Shown: piece after piece, positions 18,361-26,211 of the stretch
Numbering within the stretch: the first letter of the stretch is position 1
Layout: the number at the start of each line of letters is the position of its first letter
NCBI GenBank assembly: GCA_019634735.1
Contig: JAHCAT010000017.1
Location: 1 to 64,000, forward strand
Direction: 5' to 3'
Source of the DNA: Lysobacterales bacterium
Lineage (GTDB): Bacteria; Pseudomonadota; Gammaproteobacteria; Xanthomonadales; UBA2363
DNA: 64,000 bases
Translations under genes and position numbers: made by a program
Notes under the pieces: generated by a model
Told to the model about the DNA's origin: nothing
Database searches by the model: none
Seen by the model: only the letters and a program-made list of their open reading frames with translations

Positions 18361-20697
18361 ATGGAGACCGAGGCCGATACCCGCGCCAACCGCATCGATC
18401 CGGTGCTGCGTTCCGCCGGCTGGGGCGTGGTCGACGGCGCGCAGGTGCATCGCGAGCTGATCTGTCCGGGCCGCATCCTCGGCGGCGGGCAGCGTGGCAG
18501 TGCGCTGTCGGCGGACTACGTGCTGAGCTACCGCGGGCGCAAGCTGGCGGTGATCGAGGCCAAGCGCGCCGGCCTTGGCCACACCAGCGGCGTCGGGCAG
18601 GCCAAGGACTACGCGACGCGCTTGCAGGCGCGCTTTGCCTATGCCACCAACGGGCTCGGCTGGTACGGCATCGACATGCACACCGGCGCCGAGGGCGACA
18701 TCGCCCTGCCGTTTCCTTCGCCGGAGCAGCTCTGGCTGCGCTGCTTTCCCGAGGGCAACGACTGGCGCGAGCGTTTCGGCGCGGTGCCCTTCGAGACCGG
18801 CGGCGGCAAGTGGCAGCCGCGCTACTACCAGCACAACGCCATCACCGCGGTGCTGGAAGCCATCGCCCAGCAGCGCGAGCGCATCCTGCTGACGCTCGCC
18901 ACAGGCACCGGCAAGACCTCGATCGCCTTCCAGATCGCCTGGAAGCTGTTCCAGGCGAAATGGAACCTGAGCCGCGATCCCGTACGCCGCCCTCGGATAC
19001 TGTTTCTGGCCGACCGCAATATCCTGGCCGATCAGGCCTTCAACGCCTTCAGCGCGTTTCCGCCCGATGCGCTGTGCCGCATCCGGCCGGAGGAGATCCG
19101 CCGGCGCGGCGGCGCGCCGCGCAACGCCAGCGTGTTCTTCACCATCTTCCAGACCTTCATGACCGGGGGCGGCGAGCCGGAGGGCGATGCGGGCGAACCG
19201 CAGTTCACCTTCGAAGGCTACGAGCCGGACTTCTTCGACTTCATCGTCATCGACGAATGCCATCGCGGCGGCGCCCGCGACGAGAGCACCTGGCGCGGCA
19301 TCCTCGAGTACTTCAAGCCCGCCGTGCAGCTCGGCCTGACCGCCACGCCCAAGCGCGACGTCAATGCCGACACATACGCCTACTTCGGCGAGCCGGTCTA
19401 CAGCTACGCGCTGAAGGAAGGCATCGGCGATGGCTTCCTGACGCCGTTCAAGGTGCGGCAGATGGCCTCGACCCTGGACGAGTACAGCTGGTCGGAAGGC
19501 GACACGGTGCTGGCCGGCGAGATCGATCGCGAGCGGACCTACACCGAGGCCGACTTCAACACCCGCCTGGTGATCGACCAGCGCGAGCAGAGCCGGGTGC
19601 AGGAGTTCATGGACCAGATCGACCCGCGGCAGAAGACCCTGGTGTTCTGCGCGACGCAGGAGCACGCCGCGCGGGTGCGCAACTTCATCAACCAGATCAA
19701 GGACAACCCCGACCCGCACTACTGCGAGCGCGTCACCGCCGACGATGGCGAGTTGGGCGAGCGGCACCTGCGCGAGTTCCAGGACAACGAAAAGACCCTG
19801 CCGACCATCCTCACCACCTCGCAGAAGCTGTCCACCGGCGTCGATGCGCTGAACATCCGCAACATCGTGCTGCTGCGCCCGATCCGCTCGATGATCGAGT
19901 TCAAGCAGATCATCGGCCGCGGCACGCGCACCTTCGACGGCAAGGACTACTTCACCATCTACGATTTCGTAAAGGCCTACGAGCACTTCAACGACCCCGA
20001 GTGGGATGGCGAGCCCCTGCCGCCCGAGCCGCCCGCCGGACGCCGCGTTTCGGGCGAGGATGGAGGGGGCCAATCGGGTGAGCGCCCCGGCCGACGACCG
20101 GGTGTGGACGAGCCGCCTCGTGCCGAACGCGTGGTGGTGAAGCTGTCCGATGGCAGGGAGCGGAGCATCCGCTATCTCGCGGCAACGACCTACTGGCACA
20201 ACGGCCGTCAGATCAGCGCCCAGGAGTTCATGCAGCAGTTGTTCGGGGACCTGGGCGGGCTGGTGGCGGACGAGGACGAGCTGCGAGCTGTCTGGAAAGA
20301 CCCGGACCGGCGCGAGGGCTTCATCCAGCGCCTGTCAGACATGGGTTACGACAGCGAGCGCCTGGCGGACATGCAGCGCCTGATCGACGCGCCCAACAGC
20401 GACATCTTCGACGTACTGGCCTATGTGCGGTTCACGCTGGCACCGCTGGCCCGGGGTGAACGCGTGCGTGCCGCCCTGTCCAGCGGCCTTGACGGCTACG
20501 AGCGGGAGATGCGCGCGTTCCTGGAGTTCGTGCTGGGCAACTACGAGCGCAACGGCATCGGCGAGCTGGCAGGCCACCGCATCGGCGACTTCCTGCGCAT
20601 CCGCTACGGCGGCGTCAATGACGCCAAGCGGGCCCTCGGGAGCGTCGACGAGATCCGCCGCGCCTTCGTTGCGATCCAGGGACACCTGTTTTCGTGA
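18361..20697 (+). CDS. hsdR: Type I restriction subunit HsdR (EcoEI-like)
   Basis: ATP-dependent translocase/endonuclease, 778 residues from the ATG at 18361. A PD-(D/E)xK nuclease core is visible as D52 and E66-x-K68 (VIEAKRAG). The motor has Walker A ATGTGKTS (K185), the DECH box (D298) and helicase motif VI region QIIGRGTRT. The C-terminal about 150 residues are the EcoEI_R_C-type domain. It is separated from hsdM/hsdS by two accessory genes, an uncommon order. A highly charged linker near residues 560-590 (GEDGGGQSGERPGRRPG) joins motor and C-domain. A longer frame starting at 18274 would overlap the upstream gene out of frame and is less likely. Confidence 0.95.
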   Translation: METEADTRANRIDPVLRSAGWGVVDGAQVHRELICPGRILGGGQRGSALSADYVLSYRGRKLAVIEAKRAGLGHTSGVGQAKDYATRLQARFAYATNGLGWYGIDMHTGAEGDIALPFPSPEQLWLRCFPEGNDWRERFGAVPFETGGGKWQPRYYQHNAITAVLEAIAQQRERILLTLATGTGKTSIAFQIAWKLFQAKWNLSRDPVRRPRILFLADRNILADQAFNAFSAFPPDALCRIRPEEIRRRGGAPRNASVFFTIFQTFMTGGGEPEGDAGEPQFTFEGYEPDFFDFIVIDECHRGGARDESTWRGILEYFKPAVQLGLTATPKRDVNADTYAYFGEPVYSYALKEGIGDGFLTPFKVRQMASTLDEYSWSEGDTVLAGEIDRERTYTEADFNTRLVIDQREQSRVQEFMDQIDPRQKTLVFCATQEHAARVRNFINQIKDNPDPHYCERVTADDGELGERHLREFQDNEKTLPTILTTSQKLSTGVDALNIRNIVLLRPIRSMIEFKQIIGRGTRTFDGKDYFTIYDFVKAYEHFNDPEWDGEPLPPEPPAGRRVSGEDGGGQSGERPGRRPGVDEPPRAERVVVKLSDGRERSIRYLAATTYWHNGRQISAQEFMQQLFGDLGGLVADEDELRAVWKDPDRREGFIQRLSDMGYDSERLADMQRLIDAPNSDIFDVLAYVRFTLAPLARGERVRAALSSGLDGYEREMRAFLEFVLGNYERNGIGELAGHRIGDFLRIRYGGVNDAKRALGSVDEIRRAFVAIQGHLFS

Positions 20698-20726
20698 CGG
20701 TGTCCACCCCGGAGCGCCCGCAAAAT

Positions 20727-20824
20727 CCGTGACAGTGCGGCCGCCGACACGGGCGTGCTGGGGTCGGTTTCGCCCCTTTCGGCCGCGCGCGAGTGGCACG
20801 GAACTGTCACGGAAACTGTCACGG
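20727..20824 (+). repeat. Three copies of ACTGTCACGG by the tRNA
   Basis: ACTGTCACGG occurs at 20803-20812 and again at 20815-20824 (12-bp spacing) and in inverted form at 20727-20736. The copies lie between the end of hsdR and the tRNA-Met terminator, where an island end would be expected. They could be arm-type integrase sites or part of an attachment region; this is inference. Confidence 0.5.
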
Positions 20825-20861
20825 GCCCTCGCGGGGAGCGTCCCGGCTGGCGCCCGGCCAC

Positions 20862-20884
20862 AAAAAAACCCGCAAGATCGCGGG
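20862..20884 (-). terminator. Intrinsic terminator of tRNA-Met
   Basis: On the minus strand a GC-rich hairpin CCCGC-GATCTT-GCGGG is followed directly by seven T residues. It starts 8 nt after the tRNA 3' end, a classic Rho-independent terminator. Confidence 0.85.
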
Positions 20885-20891
20885 CTTGTCG

Positions 20892-20968
20892 TGGTGGCTA
20901 TGGGTGGACTCGAACCACCGACCCCAGCATTATGAGTGCTGTGCTCTAACCGGCTGAGCTACATAGCC
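20892..20968 (-). tRNA. tRNA-Met (CAT), elongator type
   Basis: A 77-nt cloverleaf on the minus strand begins GGCTATGTAGCTCAGCCGG and ends with a genome-encoded CCA. The acceptor stem pairs GGCTATG with CATAGCC. The anticodon loop reads CTCATAA with anticodon CAT, flanked by the stem CAGCA/TGCTG, and the T-loop is GGTTCGAGTCC. The body matches elongator tRNA-Met of gammaproteobacteria rather than initiator or Ile2. It borders the restriction island, whose nearest gene (hsdR) ends about 195 nt away on the tRNA 3' side. Confidence 0.96.
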
Positions 20969-21095
20969 ACGGGGTCGAGCATTGTCGTGAGGGGCCGCCG
21001 GAGCTGTCAAGCCGGGCCCGGCAGGGCGCGTGGCGCCTTGCTGGCGCTTGGCGGGCTGTGCTACACGGGGACATCGCCGAAGCCTGCGCCCGCCC

Positions 21096-21653
21096 GTGAT
21101 CGACCCCGACGGTTACCGCCCGAATGTCGGCATCATCCTGCTCAACGAGCAGGCCCAGGTGTTCTGGGCGCGGCGCGTGCGTCGCGATGGCTGGCAGTTC
21201 CCGCAGGGCGGCATGAACTCCGACGAGGTGCCGGAAGAGGCCATGTACCGCGAGCTGCACGAGGAGACCGGGCTGAGCCCGGACGCCGTGCAGGTGCTGG
21301 GTTCGACCGCGGGCTGGTTGCGCTACCGGTTGCCGCAGCGGCATGTCCGGCGAAACGATGCGCTGGCCTGCATCGGCCAGAAGCAGGTGTGGTTCCTGCT
21401 GCGGCTGGTCGCCGGCGAGGACCAGGTCCGGCTGGATCTCAACGAGCGGCCGGAATTCGACGCCTGGCGCTGGGTGGATTTCTGGTATCCGCTGCGCCAT
21501 GTGGTGCATTTCAAGCGGCGCGTGTACGCGCGGGCCCTTGCCCAGCTCGCGCCGTTGGCAGGGGTGGCGCCGCAGCCGTGGCTGGACCGCTATCTGAATC
21601 CGCCGCGTGACGAGCGCGCCGTGGCCCGGCCGGTGGTCAAGTCCACGGGTTGA
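21096..21653 (+). CDS. rppH: RNA pyrophosphohydrolase RppH
   Basis: Nudix hydrolase that removes pyrophosphate from mRNA 5' ends and so starts decay. The 185-residue product begins at GTG 21096, giving the family's canonical N-terminus [14 protein letters not shown]; a longer frame from 21030 adds unrelated residues. The Nudix box [20 protein letters not shown] followed by TGL is complete. Downstream FPQGGM and FKRRVY regions are also typical. The gene stands alone between tRNA-Met and bfd. Confidence 0.94.
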   Translation: MIDPDGYRPNVGIILLNEQAQVFWARRVRRDGWQFPQGGMNSDEVPEEAMYRELHEETGLSPDAVQVLGSTAGWLRYRLPQRHVRRNDALACIGQKQVWFLLRLVAGEDQVRLDLNERPEFDAWRWVDFWYPLRHVVHFKRRVYARALAQLAPLAGVAPQPWLDRYLNPPRDERAVARPVVKSTG

Positions 21654-21744
21654 GGGCGGGCCATGTGGCCCGGCGGCCACGGCGCGCTCTGATGCTGCCG
21701 GGTGGCGCTGGATTCGGGCCGGGACTAAGCCCCAAAGGGGCTGG

Positions 21745-21773
21745 TTGACAATCATTCTCATTCAATGTCCAAT
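21745..21773 (+). promoter_or_regulatory. Candidate Fur box and promoter for bfd
   Basis: TTGACA at 21745-21750 and TCCAAT at 21768-21773 (17-bp spacing) form a plausible sigma-70 promoter. Overlapping it, ACAATCATTCTCATT (about 21748-21762) resembles the Fur consensus built from inverted GATAAT/ATTATC hexamers. Iron-dependent repression of bfd by Fur is well known in other gammaproteobacteria. Confidence 0.6.
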
Positions 21774-21840
21774 GGCGGCGTCGCGCCCTGCGCGATGGCG
21801 TGCAGGCCGTCCGGCCCGCGCCGACATGGAGTCCACCGCC

Positions 21841-22044
21841 ATGTATGTCTGCGTCTGCAACGGCATCACCGACCGCACCGTGCGCGAGGCCGCGGCCTCG
21901 GGCGTGCGCTGCCTGGGCGAGCTGACCATGCGCACCGGCTGCGCCGGCACCTGCGGCGCCTGTGCCGAAGTCGCCGAACAGATCCTGGCCGAGTCCTGCT
22001 GCCAGTCCCCGGCCGGCAACGACGCGGTCGTCCACGCCGCCTGA
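21841..22044 (+). CDS. bfd: Bacterioferritin-associated ferredoxin Bfd
   Basis: Small [2Fe-2S] protein of 67 residues that reduces ferric iron in bacterioferritin so it can be released. With the ATG at 21841 the cluster ligands fall at C4, C6, C38 and C41, exactly the numbering of the E. coli protein. An ATG 15 nt upstream (21826) would add five residues. Extra Cys at 24, 34, 53 and 54 are not needed for the cluster. A candidate Fur box lies about 80 nt upstream and bfr follows 307 nt downstream, consistent with a shared iron-release pathway. Confidence 0.93.
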   Translation: MYVCVCNGITDRTVREAAASGVRCLGELTMRTGCAGTCGACAEVAEQILAESCCQSPAGNDAVVHAA

Positions 22045-22055
22045 GCACACCCCGC

Positions 22056-22075
22056 CGGCAGGCGCCCGCCTGCCG
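22056..22075 (+). terminator. Perfect hairpin after bfd
   Basis: CGGCAGGCG-CC-CGCCTGCCG forms a 9-bp perfect stem 11 nt after the bfd stop. There is no T-run, so it may attenuate or stabilise the transcript rather than act as a strict intrinsic terminator. Confidence 0.45.
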
Positions 22076-22210
22076 CCACAACCGATGGTGCCGGGCCCCA
22101 CGGGCCGGCGACAGCCCGTCCCGCCCTGTCGTTTTCCGCCCCGCCTGCAAACGCCCAACCCGCGAATGCCCTCGCGACGGCCCGCACTCTCCGCGCCCGC
22201 CGATCTCTAC

Positions 22211-22260
22211 GCTTCCCCGGTCCCCGGTCCCGAGTCCCGAGTCCCGAGTCCCGGCTCCCC
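22211..22260. repeat. Heptad repeat array (GAGTCCC type)
   Basis: Tandem 7-bp units GGTCCCC/GAGTCCC fill most of the bfd-bfr gap. On the opposite strand they read GGGACTC and GGGACCG, the same units as at 41523 and 61331. No gene is seen elsewhere in 22045-22351. Confidence 0.7.
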
Positions 22261-22351
22261 CCAAAACCCCAACCATTCCCATTCCCGTTCCGCCCCGCAA
22301 AAGCCATCCCCGCTACCCTGACCGCCTGCCACGCATGCCAGGAGTCCCGCA

Positions 22352-22822
22352 ATGAAGGGTGACGCCAAGGTCATCGAGCACCTGAACAAGGCGCTCTACA
22401 ACGAATTGATCGCCATCAACCAGTACTTCCTGCATTCGCGGATGTTCGGAAACTGGGGCTTCAAGGAGCTGGCCGAATACGAGTACAAGGAATCGATCGA
22501 CGAGATGAAGCACGCCGATCGGCTGATCGAGCGCATCCTGTTCCTGGATGGCCTGCCCAACCTGCAGAACCTCGGCAAGCTGCGGATCGGCGAGAACCCC
22601 GAGGAGGTCTTCCGCTGCGACCTGGCGCTGGAAATGCAGGCGATCCCGGACCTCAAGGCCGGCATCGCGCACTGCGAGCAGGTCGGAGACTATGTCAGTC
22701 GCGAACTGCTCGAGGACATCCTGGAAAGCGAGGAGGAGCACGTCGACTGGCTGGAGACCCAGCTCGCCCTGATCGAGCGCCTGGGCGCCACGCCTTACCT
22801 GCAGACCAAGATCGAGAGCTGA
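22352..22822 (+). CDS. bfr: Bacterioferritin
   Basis: Iron-storage haem ferritin subunit of 156 residues, normal length. All ferroxidase ligands are visible: E18, E51, H54, E94, E127 and H130. The haem-binding Met52 is also present, so this is a complete haem-type subunit rather than a haem-less homologue. It sits downstream of bfd, its electron donor, across a repeat-filled spacer, and probably has its own promoter. Confidence 0.96.
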   Translation: MKGDAKVIEHLNKALYNELIAINQYFLHSRMFGNWGFKELAEYEYKESIDEMKHADRLIERILFLDGLPNLQNLGKLRIGENPEEVFRCDLALEMQAIPDLKAGIAHCEQVGDYVSRELLEDILESEEEHVDWLETQLALIERLGATPYLQTKIES

Positions 22823-23080
22823 GGCCGGATTCTGCTGCCGCCACCGCCACCGCCTCCGATACTGGCGGTGTCACCGGCAGCGGCACCGGCGGCCGCACGG
22901 GAGCCGGGGCGGGGTGCGCTGGCTGCAAGGCCGCAGCAGCCGGCCGGGAGCCGGCGCCGGCCCGGGCCCGGCCAAGCGCGGCCGAGACCGGCGGGTCCCA
23001 GGCGCGGTCCGTGACCCCTGCCCTTGACCTGGTCCGGTGCCTGCCGGCCTAATCGTCGTCTTTCCGGTCAGCTGCCCGCC

Positions 23081-23818
23081 ATGTCCCTCTCCGGCCACAC
23101 GCCGATGCCGAGCCTGCGCATCGTCGATCCGCAGCGCGTGCGCCGCCAGCGCCTGCTGCTGGTGGCCGCCTGGCTGCTGACCGTGCTGGCGGCCTATGTC
23201 GTCGGCCGCTACGTGATGATCCCGCAGGCCGGCACGCTGGCGGCGGACCTCGCGCAGTCGCAGGCGGCCCTGGAGGTCAATCGCAGGCGTCTGGCCGAGA
23301 TCGAGCAGCGCCTGGCCGTGGTCGAGCGCTCCGAGCAGATCGCCCGGCTGGCCAACGAGAACGTGCAGGGTGCGCTGGCCGCCAAGGACGACGAGATCGC
23401 CCAGTTGCGCCGCGACCTGGCGGTCTACGACCGCCTGATCGGGCCAGGCGCGCAGCGCCAGCCGCTGGACCTGCATGAACTGGTGCTGCGGCCCTCGGAC
23501 GACGGCTCGGTCGCCTTCAGCGCACTGCTCACCCAGTCCAACGACCCGCGCGGCAGCACCGCCGGACGTCTCACCCTGGCGATCGAGGGGCAGCGCAGCG
23601 GCCGCACCGAACGGCTGGAATGGCCGGCATTGGTGCCGTCGCGCAGCGCCGAGGGTCTGGGTTTCGATTTCCGCTATTTCCAGCGCCTGGAAGGGCGCAT
23701 CACCCTGCCTGGCGATTTCCAGCCGCACACCGTCCATGTCCGCCTCGCCCCGCGCGGCGGCAGCGCGGTGGAGCGAACCCTGGACTGGCGCCGGGTCGCA
23801 CAGCAAGGGACTTCGTGA
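23081..23818 (+). CDS. DUF6776-like inner-membrane coiled-coil protein
   Basis: A 245-residue protein with one membrane helix (about 24-43) and a coiled coil (about 53-115, [20 protein letters not shown]). A beta-rich C-terminal domain probably lies in the periplasm. The ATG at 23081 is chosen as the first Met before the basic membrane anchor. Its stop overlaps the bactofilin start (TGATG), so the two are coupled. This gene-bactofilin-erpA order recurs in Xanthomonadales; a link to envelope shape through bactofilin is inference. Confidence 0.82.
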   Translation: MSLSGHTPMPSLRIVDPQRVRRQRLLLVAAWLLTVLAAYVVGRYVMIPQAGTLAADLAQSQAALEVNRRRLAEIEQRLAVVERSEQIARLANENVQGALAAKDDEIAQLRRDLAVYDRLIGPGAQRQPLDLHELVLRPSDDGSVAFSALLTQSNDPRGSTAGRLTLAIEGQRSGRTERLEWPALVPSRSAEGLGFDFRYFQRLEGRITLPGDFQPHTVHVRLAPRGGSAVERTLDWRRVAQQGTS

Positions 23819-24225
23819 TGTTCGGAGGCAAGCAACCGGCCCGGCAGGGCGGCAATGGCCAGGTCGACACGCTGATCGGGCGCAACACGCGGGTCGAGGG
23901 CGACGTCCACTTCACCGGTGGGCTCTACGTGGACGGCGAGGTCAAGGGCGCGATCCTGGCCGAAAAAGGCGGCGAGGCCATGCTGTCGATCAGCGAGCAG
24001 GGCCGCGTCGAGGGCGAGGTGCGGGTGCCGCACGTGGTGGTCAACGGCCACCTGGCCGGCAACATCCTGGGCGCCGAGAAGGTCGAGCTGCTGGCCAACG
24101 CCAAGGTCCAGGGCAACATCCACTACAAGCTGCTGCAGATGGCGGTGGGCGCGGCGGTGACCGGCCAGCTGGTCCAGGAGCGCGAAGCCCCCCGGCAGCT
24201 GTCCGGTCCCGACGGCGAGGCTTGA
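23818..24225 (+). CDS. Bactofilin (polymer-forming cytoskeletal protein)
   Basis: A 135-residue bactofilin (CcmA/BacA family). The central right-handed beta-helix is built from short repeats such as [20 protein letters not shown], flanked by flexible ends. It self-assembles into membrane-associated filaments that organise cell-wall enzymes. The start overlaps the stop of the membrane coiled-coil gene, which may be its membrane partner. The C-terminal tail is Pro/Gly-rich and probably disordered. Confidence 0.93.
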   Translation: MFGGKQPARQGGNGQVDTLIGRNTRVEGDVHFTGGLYVDGEVKGAILAEKGGEAMLSISEQGRVEGEVRVPHVVVNGHLAGNILGAEKVELLANAKVQGNIHYKLLQMAVGAAVTGQLVQEREAPRQLSGPDGEA

Positions 24226-24248
24226 ACGCCGCTGCCGGCGCCCCGATC

Positions 24249-24614
24249 ATGGCAGGCATGGAAGCCACCCTGCCTGCTCCCCCCGAGGGCCTGATCCAGG
24301 TCACCCCCGCCGCCGCCGCCAAGGTCGGCGCGCTGGTCGCCGAGGAGGGCAACCCGGGCCTCAAGCTGCGCGTCTACATCACCGGTGGCGGCTGCTCGGG
24401 CTTCCAGTACGGCTTCGCCTTCGAGGAGGCGGCCGAGGAGGACGATTTCTCGGTGCAGCGCGACGGCATCACGGTGCTGGTCGACCCGCTCAGCCTGCAA
24501 TACCTGCAGGGCGCCGAGATCGACTACAGCGAAGGCCTCAGCGGCGCACAGTTCGTGATCCGCAACCCCAACGCCCGCACCACCTGCGGGTGCGGTTCCT
24601 CGTTCTCGGCCTGA
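24249..24614 (+). CDS. erpA: Iron-sulfur insertion protein ErpA
   Basis: A-type carrier of 121 residues that delivers Fe-S clusters to target enzymes. The three ligand cysteines are C49 ([11 protein letters not shown]) and the C-terminal pair C113/C115 (TCGCGSSF). The [13 protein letters not shown] start and FVIRNPNA motif are typical of ErpA. An in-frame ATG 9 nt downstream is an alternative start. It follows the bactofilin by 23 nt. Confidence 0.94.
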   Translation: MAGMEATLPAPPEGLIQVTPAAAAKVGALVAEEGNPGLKLRVYITGGGCSGFQYGFAFEEAAEEDDFSVQRDGITVLVDPLSLQYLQGAEIDYSEGLSGAQFVIRNPNARTTCGCGSSFSA

Positions 24615-24666
24615 GCCCGGTGGCGCCGGTTCAGCCGTCCCCGACGGCCCGCCACCGGCAGTCGTG

Positions 24667-25614
24667 ATGCGCGCTCCCGGCGGCGGAGAACCGTCCACGC
24701 CGGCCGCGGCGGGCCGCAGCTATGCCTTCGCCGCCGCCGACCTCGACCGCTGCGCGGAACTGCGCGACGACGATGTCCTGGTCGCCGGCCTGGCCCTGTC
24801 GGCCGACGCCGACTGGCTGTTCCTGCGCGAGGACGGCGCGGCCGTGCTGACGCCGCACCATGGCCTGGCCCTGGTGCCTGGCGACGCGCTCGAGCTGCTG
24901 CCGCCGCTGTGGCTGTTCCTGGGCCGGCGCGGCGGCCGTGCGCTGTTCACCGCCTTGCATCCCCAGGTGGCACCGGCGCCGGCCGGCGAGTGGACCGACC
25001 TGCGCACCGCGGCGGCCCGCCTGCCGGGCAGCGAGTCCGGCCTGCTCGCGGCCGCGCGAGGACTGCTCGCCTGGCGCCAGCGGCACCGCTGGTGCGGCGC
25101 CTGCGGGGGCTTGCTGCAGGTCGCCGCCGCTGGCCATCGCCTGCAGTGCCCAGGCTGCGGCAGCGCGCAGTTCCCACGCACCGACCCGGCCATCATCGTC
25201 GCGGTGCGGCATGGCGAGGCCTGCCTGCTCGGCCGCCAGGCCGCCTGGGCGCCGGGCCGCTGGTCGACCCTGGCCGGCTTCGTGGAGCCGGGCGAGACGC
25301 TCGAGGCGGCGGTTGCCCGCGAGGTCCGCGAGGAGGCCGGGGTGACCGTCGCCGAGGCGCACTATCTGGGCTCGCAGCCCTGGCCCTTCCCCGGCTCGAT
25401 CATGCTGGGCTTCGAGGCGCACGCCGTCAGCCGCGACATCGCAGTGGGCGATGAACTGGAGGACGCCCGCTGGTTCGATCCCGACCAGCTCGCCGCCGGC
25501 CTGGCCGACGGCACGGTGGTGCTGTCGCCGCCGCTGTCGATCGCCCGCTGGCTGCTCGAGCACTGGCACCGCGAGATCACCGGCCGGCCGATTCCCGACG
25601 GCCGCGCCTGGTGA
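24667..25614 (+). CDS. nudC: NAD(H) pyrophosphatase / RNA deNADding NudC
   Basis: Nudix enzyme of 315 residues that cleaves NADH and NAD-capped RNA. The zinc ribbon is WCGACGG...CPGCGSAQFPRTDP. The Nudix box reads GFVEPGETLEAAVAREVREE and is followed by the NudC-specific SQPWPFPGS motif, which separates this family from other Nudix proteins. The N-terminal domain is divergent and Ala-rich. A GTG immediately upstream (24664) is an alternative start. Confidence 0.95.
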   Translation: MRAPGGGEPSTPAAAGRSYAFAAADLDRCAELRDDDVLVAGLALSADADWLFLREDGAAVLTPHHGLALVPGDALELLPPLWLFLGRRGGRALFTALHPQVAPAPAGEWTDLRTAAARLPGSESGLLAAARGLLAWRQRHRWCGACGGLLQVAAAGHRLQCPGCGSAQFPRTDPAIIVAVRHGEACLLGRQAAWAPGRWSTLAGFVEPGETLEAAVAREVREEAGVTVAEAHYLGSQPWPFPGSIMLGFEAHAVSRDIAVGDELEDARWFDPDQLAAGLADGTVVLSPPLSIARWLLEHWHREITGRPIPDGRAW

Positions 25615-25764
25615 CCGGCGCCGGGAGATTCCGGCCGGTCGCCTGAGCGCGGGTGGGAGATCGCAAGCCCCGGGTCGGCCGTCGCGGTCTATCGTTGCAT
25701 GCCTGGGCGGAGGTCCGGCAGCGCGGGACCACGCATCCCGGCTCTCTGGCGCTGGCCATGCGCT

Positions 25765-25866
25765 GCATCGTCGCCGGGCCGAGGAGGCGCGCGCTGGCCG
25801 GGGCAGCCCTCTCCCCCGCCCCTCCCCCGCGGGGCGGGGGAGGGGAGAAGTGCGGTGCCGTCGCAC
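25765..25866 (+). repeat. Dispersed palindromic repeat, copy 1
   Basis: Contains ATCGTCGCCGGGCC, then GCGCGCTGGCC, then the palindrome CCCTCCCCCGC/GCGGGGGAGGG, and ends AGAAGTGCGGTGCCGTCGC. The same ordered blocks occur in the copies at 41605, 51047 and 52791. Confidence 0.8.
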
Positions 25867-26067
25867 TGGCGGCAGGCGCTTGGATGCGTGGCTGAGATCC
25901 GACGCCGATCAAGTGCCTGACGGCGCGGAAAGCAGTTCCCGCCCAGCCTTCAGTGACCCGGAAACCCAACCTCGAACGCCTTTCCGCGTTCCCCGGTCTT
26001 CGATCGTGGCCACCGGTGCCTGGCTCCGATTCCCAGCCTCCGACCCCGATCCCCGGGCGTCCACCGG

Positions 26068-26131
26068 CGTCCCCCGGGGTCCCACGGCGCCCCCCGGGGT
26101 CCCACGGCGTCCCACGGCGTCCCACGGCGTC
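26068..26131. repeat. Decamer tandem repeat GTCCCACGGC
   Basis: Units GTCCCACGGC and GTCCCCCGGG alternate, with three nearly identical consecutive copies at the right end. Intergenic; no function apparent. Confidence 0.65.
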
Positions 26132-26211
26132 CCCGAACCCGTCGTTCCCGGCCGGCCGTCGAAGCCGGCGGCCCTCGAAGCCGGCAGCCGGCAGGACGAC
26201 ACAACCGCCTG

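Larger units (their letters stand above)
25615..26211. other. 600-bp repeat-filled spacer
   Basis: No gene is supported between nudC and the convergent pigment gene. The stretch carries one dispersed palindromic repeat copy (about 25765-25866), a degenerate heptad-like stretch (about 25960-26060) and a decamer array (26068-26131). Apparent frames here are Arg/Pro-rich by-products of these repeats. Confidence 0.7.

Noticed and set aside
18334-20199. 621-codon minus-strand frame opposite hsdR
   Set aside because: Shadow of hsdR; no motif and no ribosome binding site.
22211-22260. CRISPR-like tandem repeats
   Set aside because: Period is only 7 bp with no spacers; the arrays at 41523 and 61331 are the same kind.
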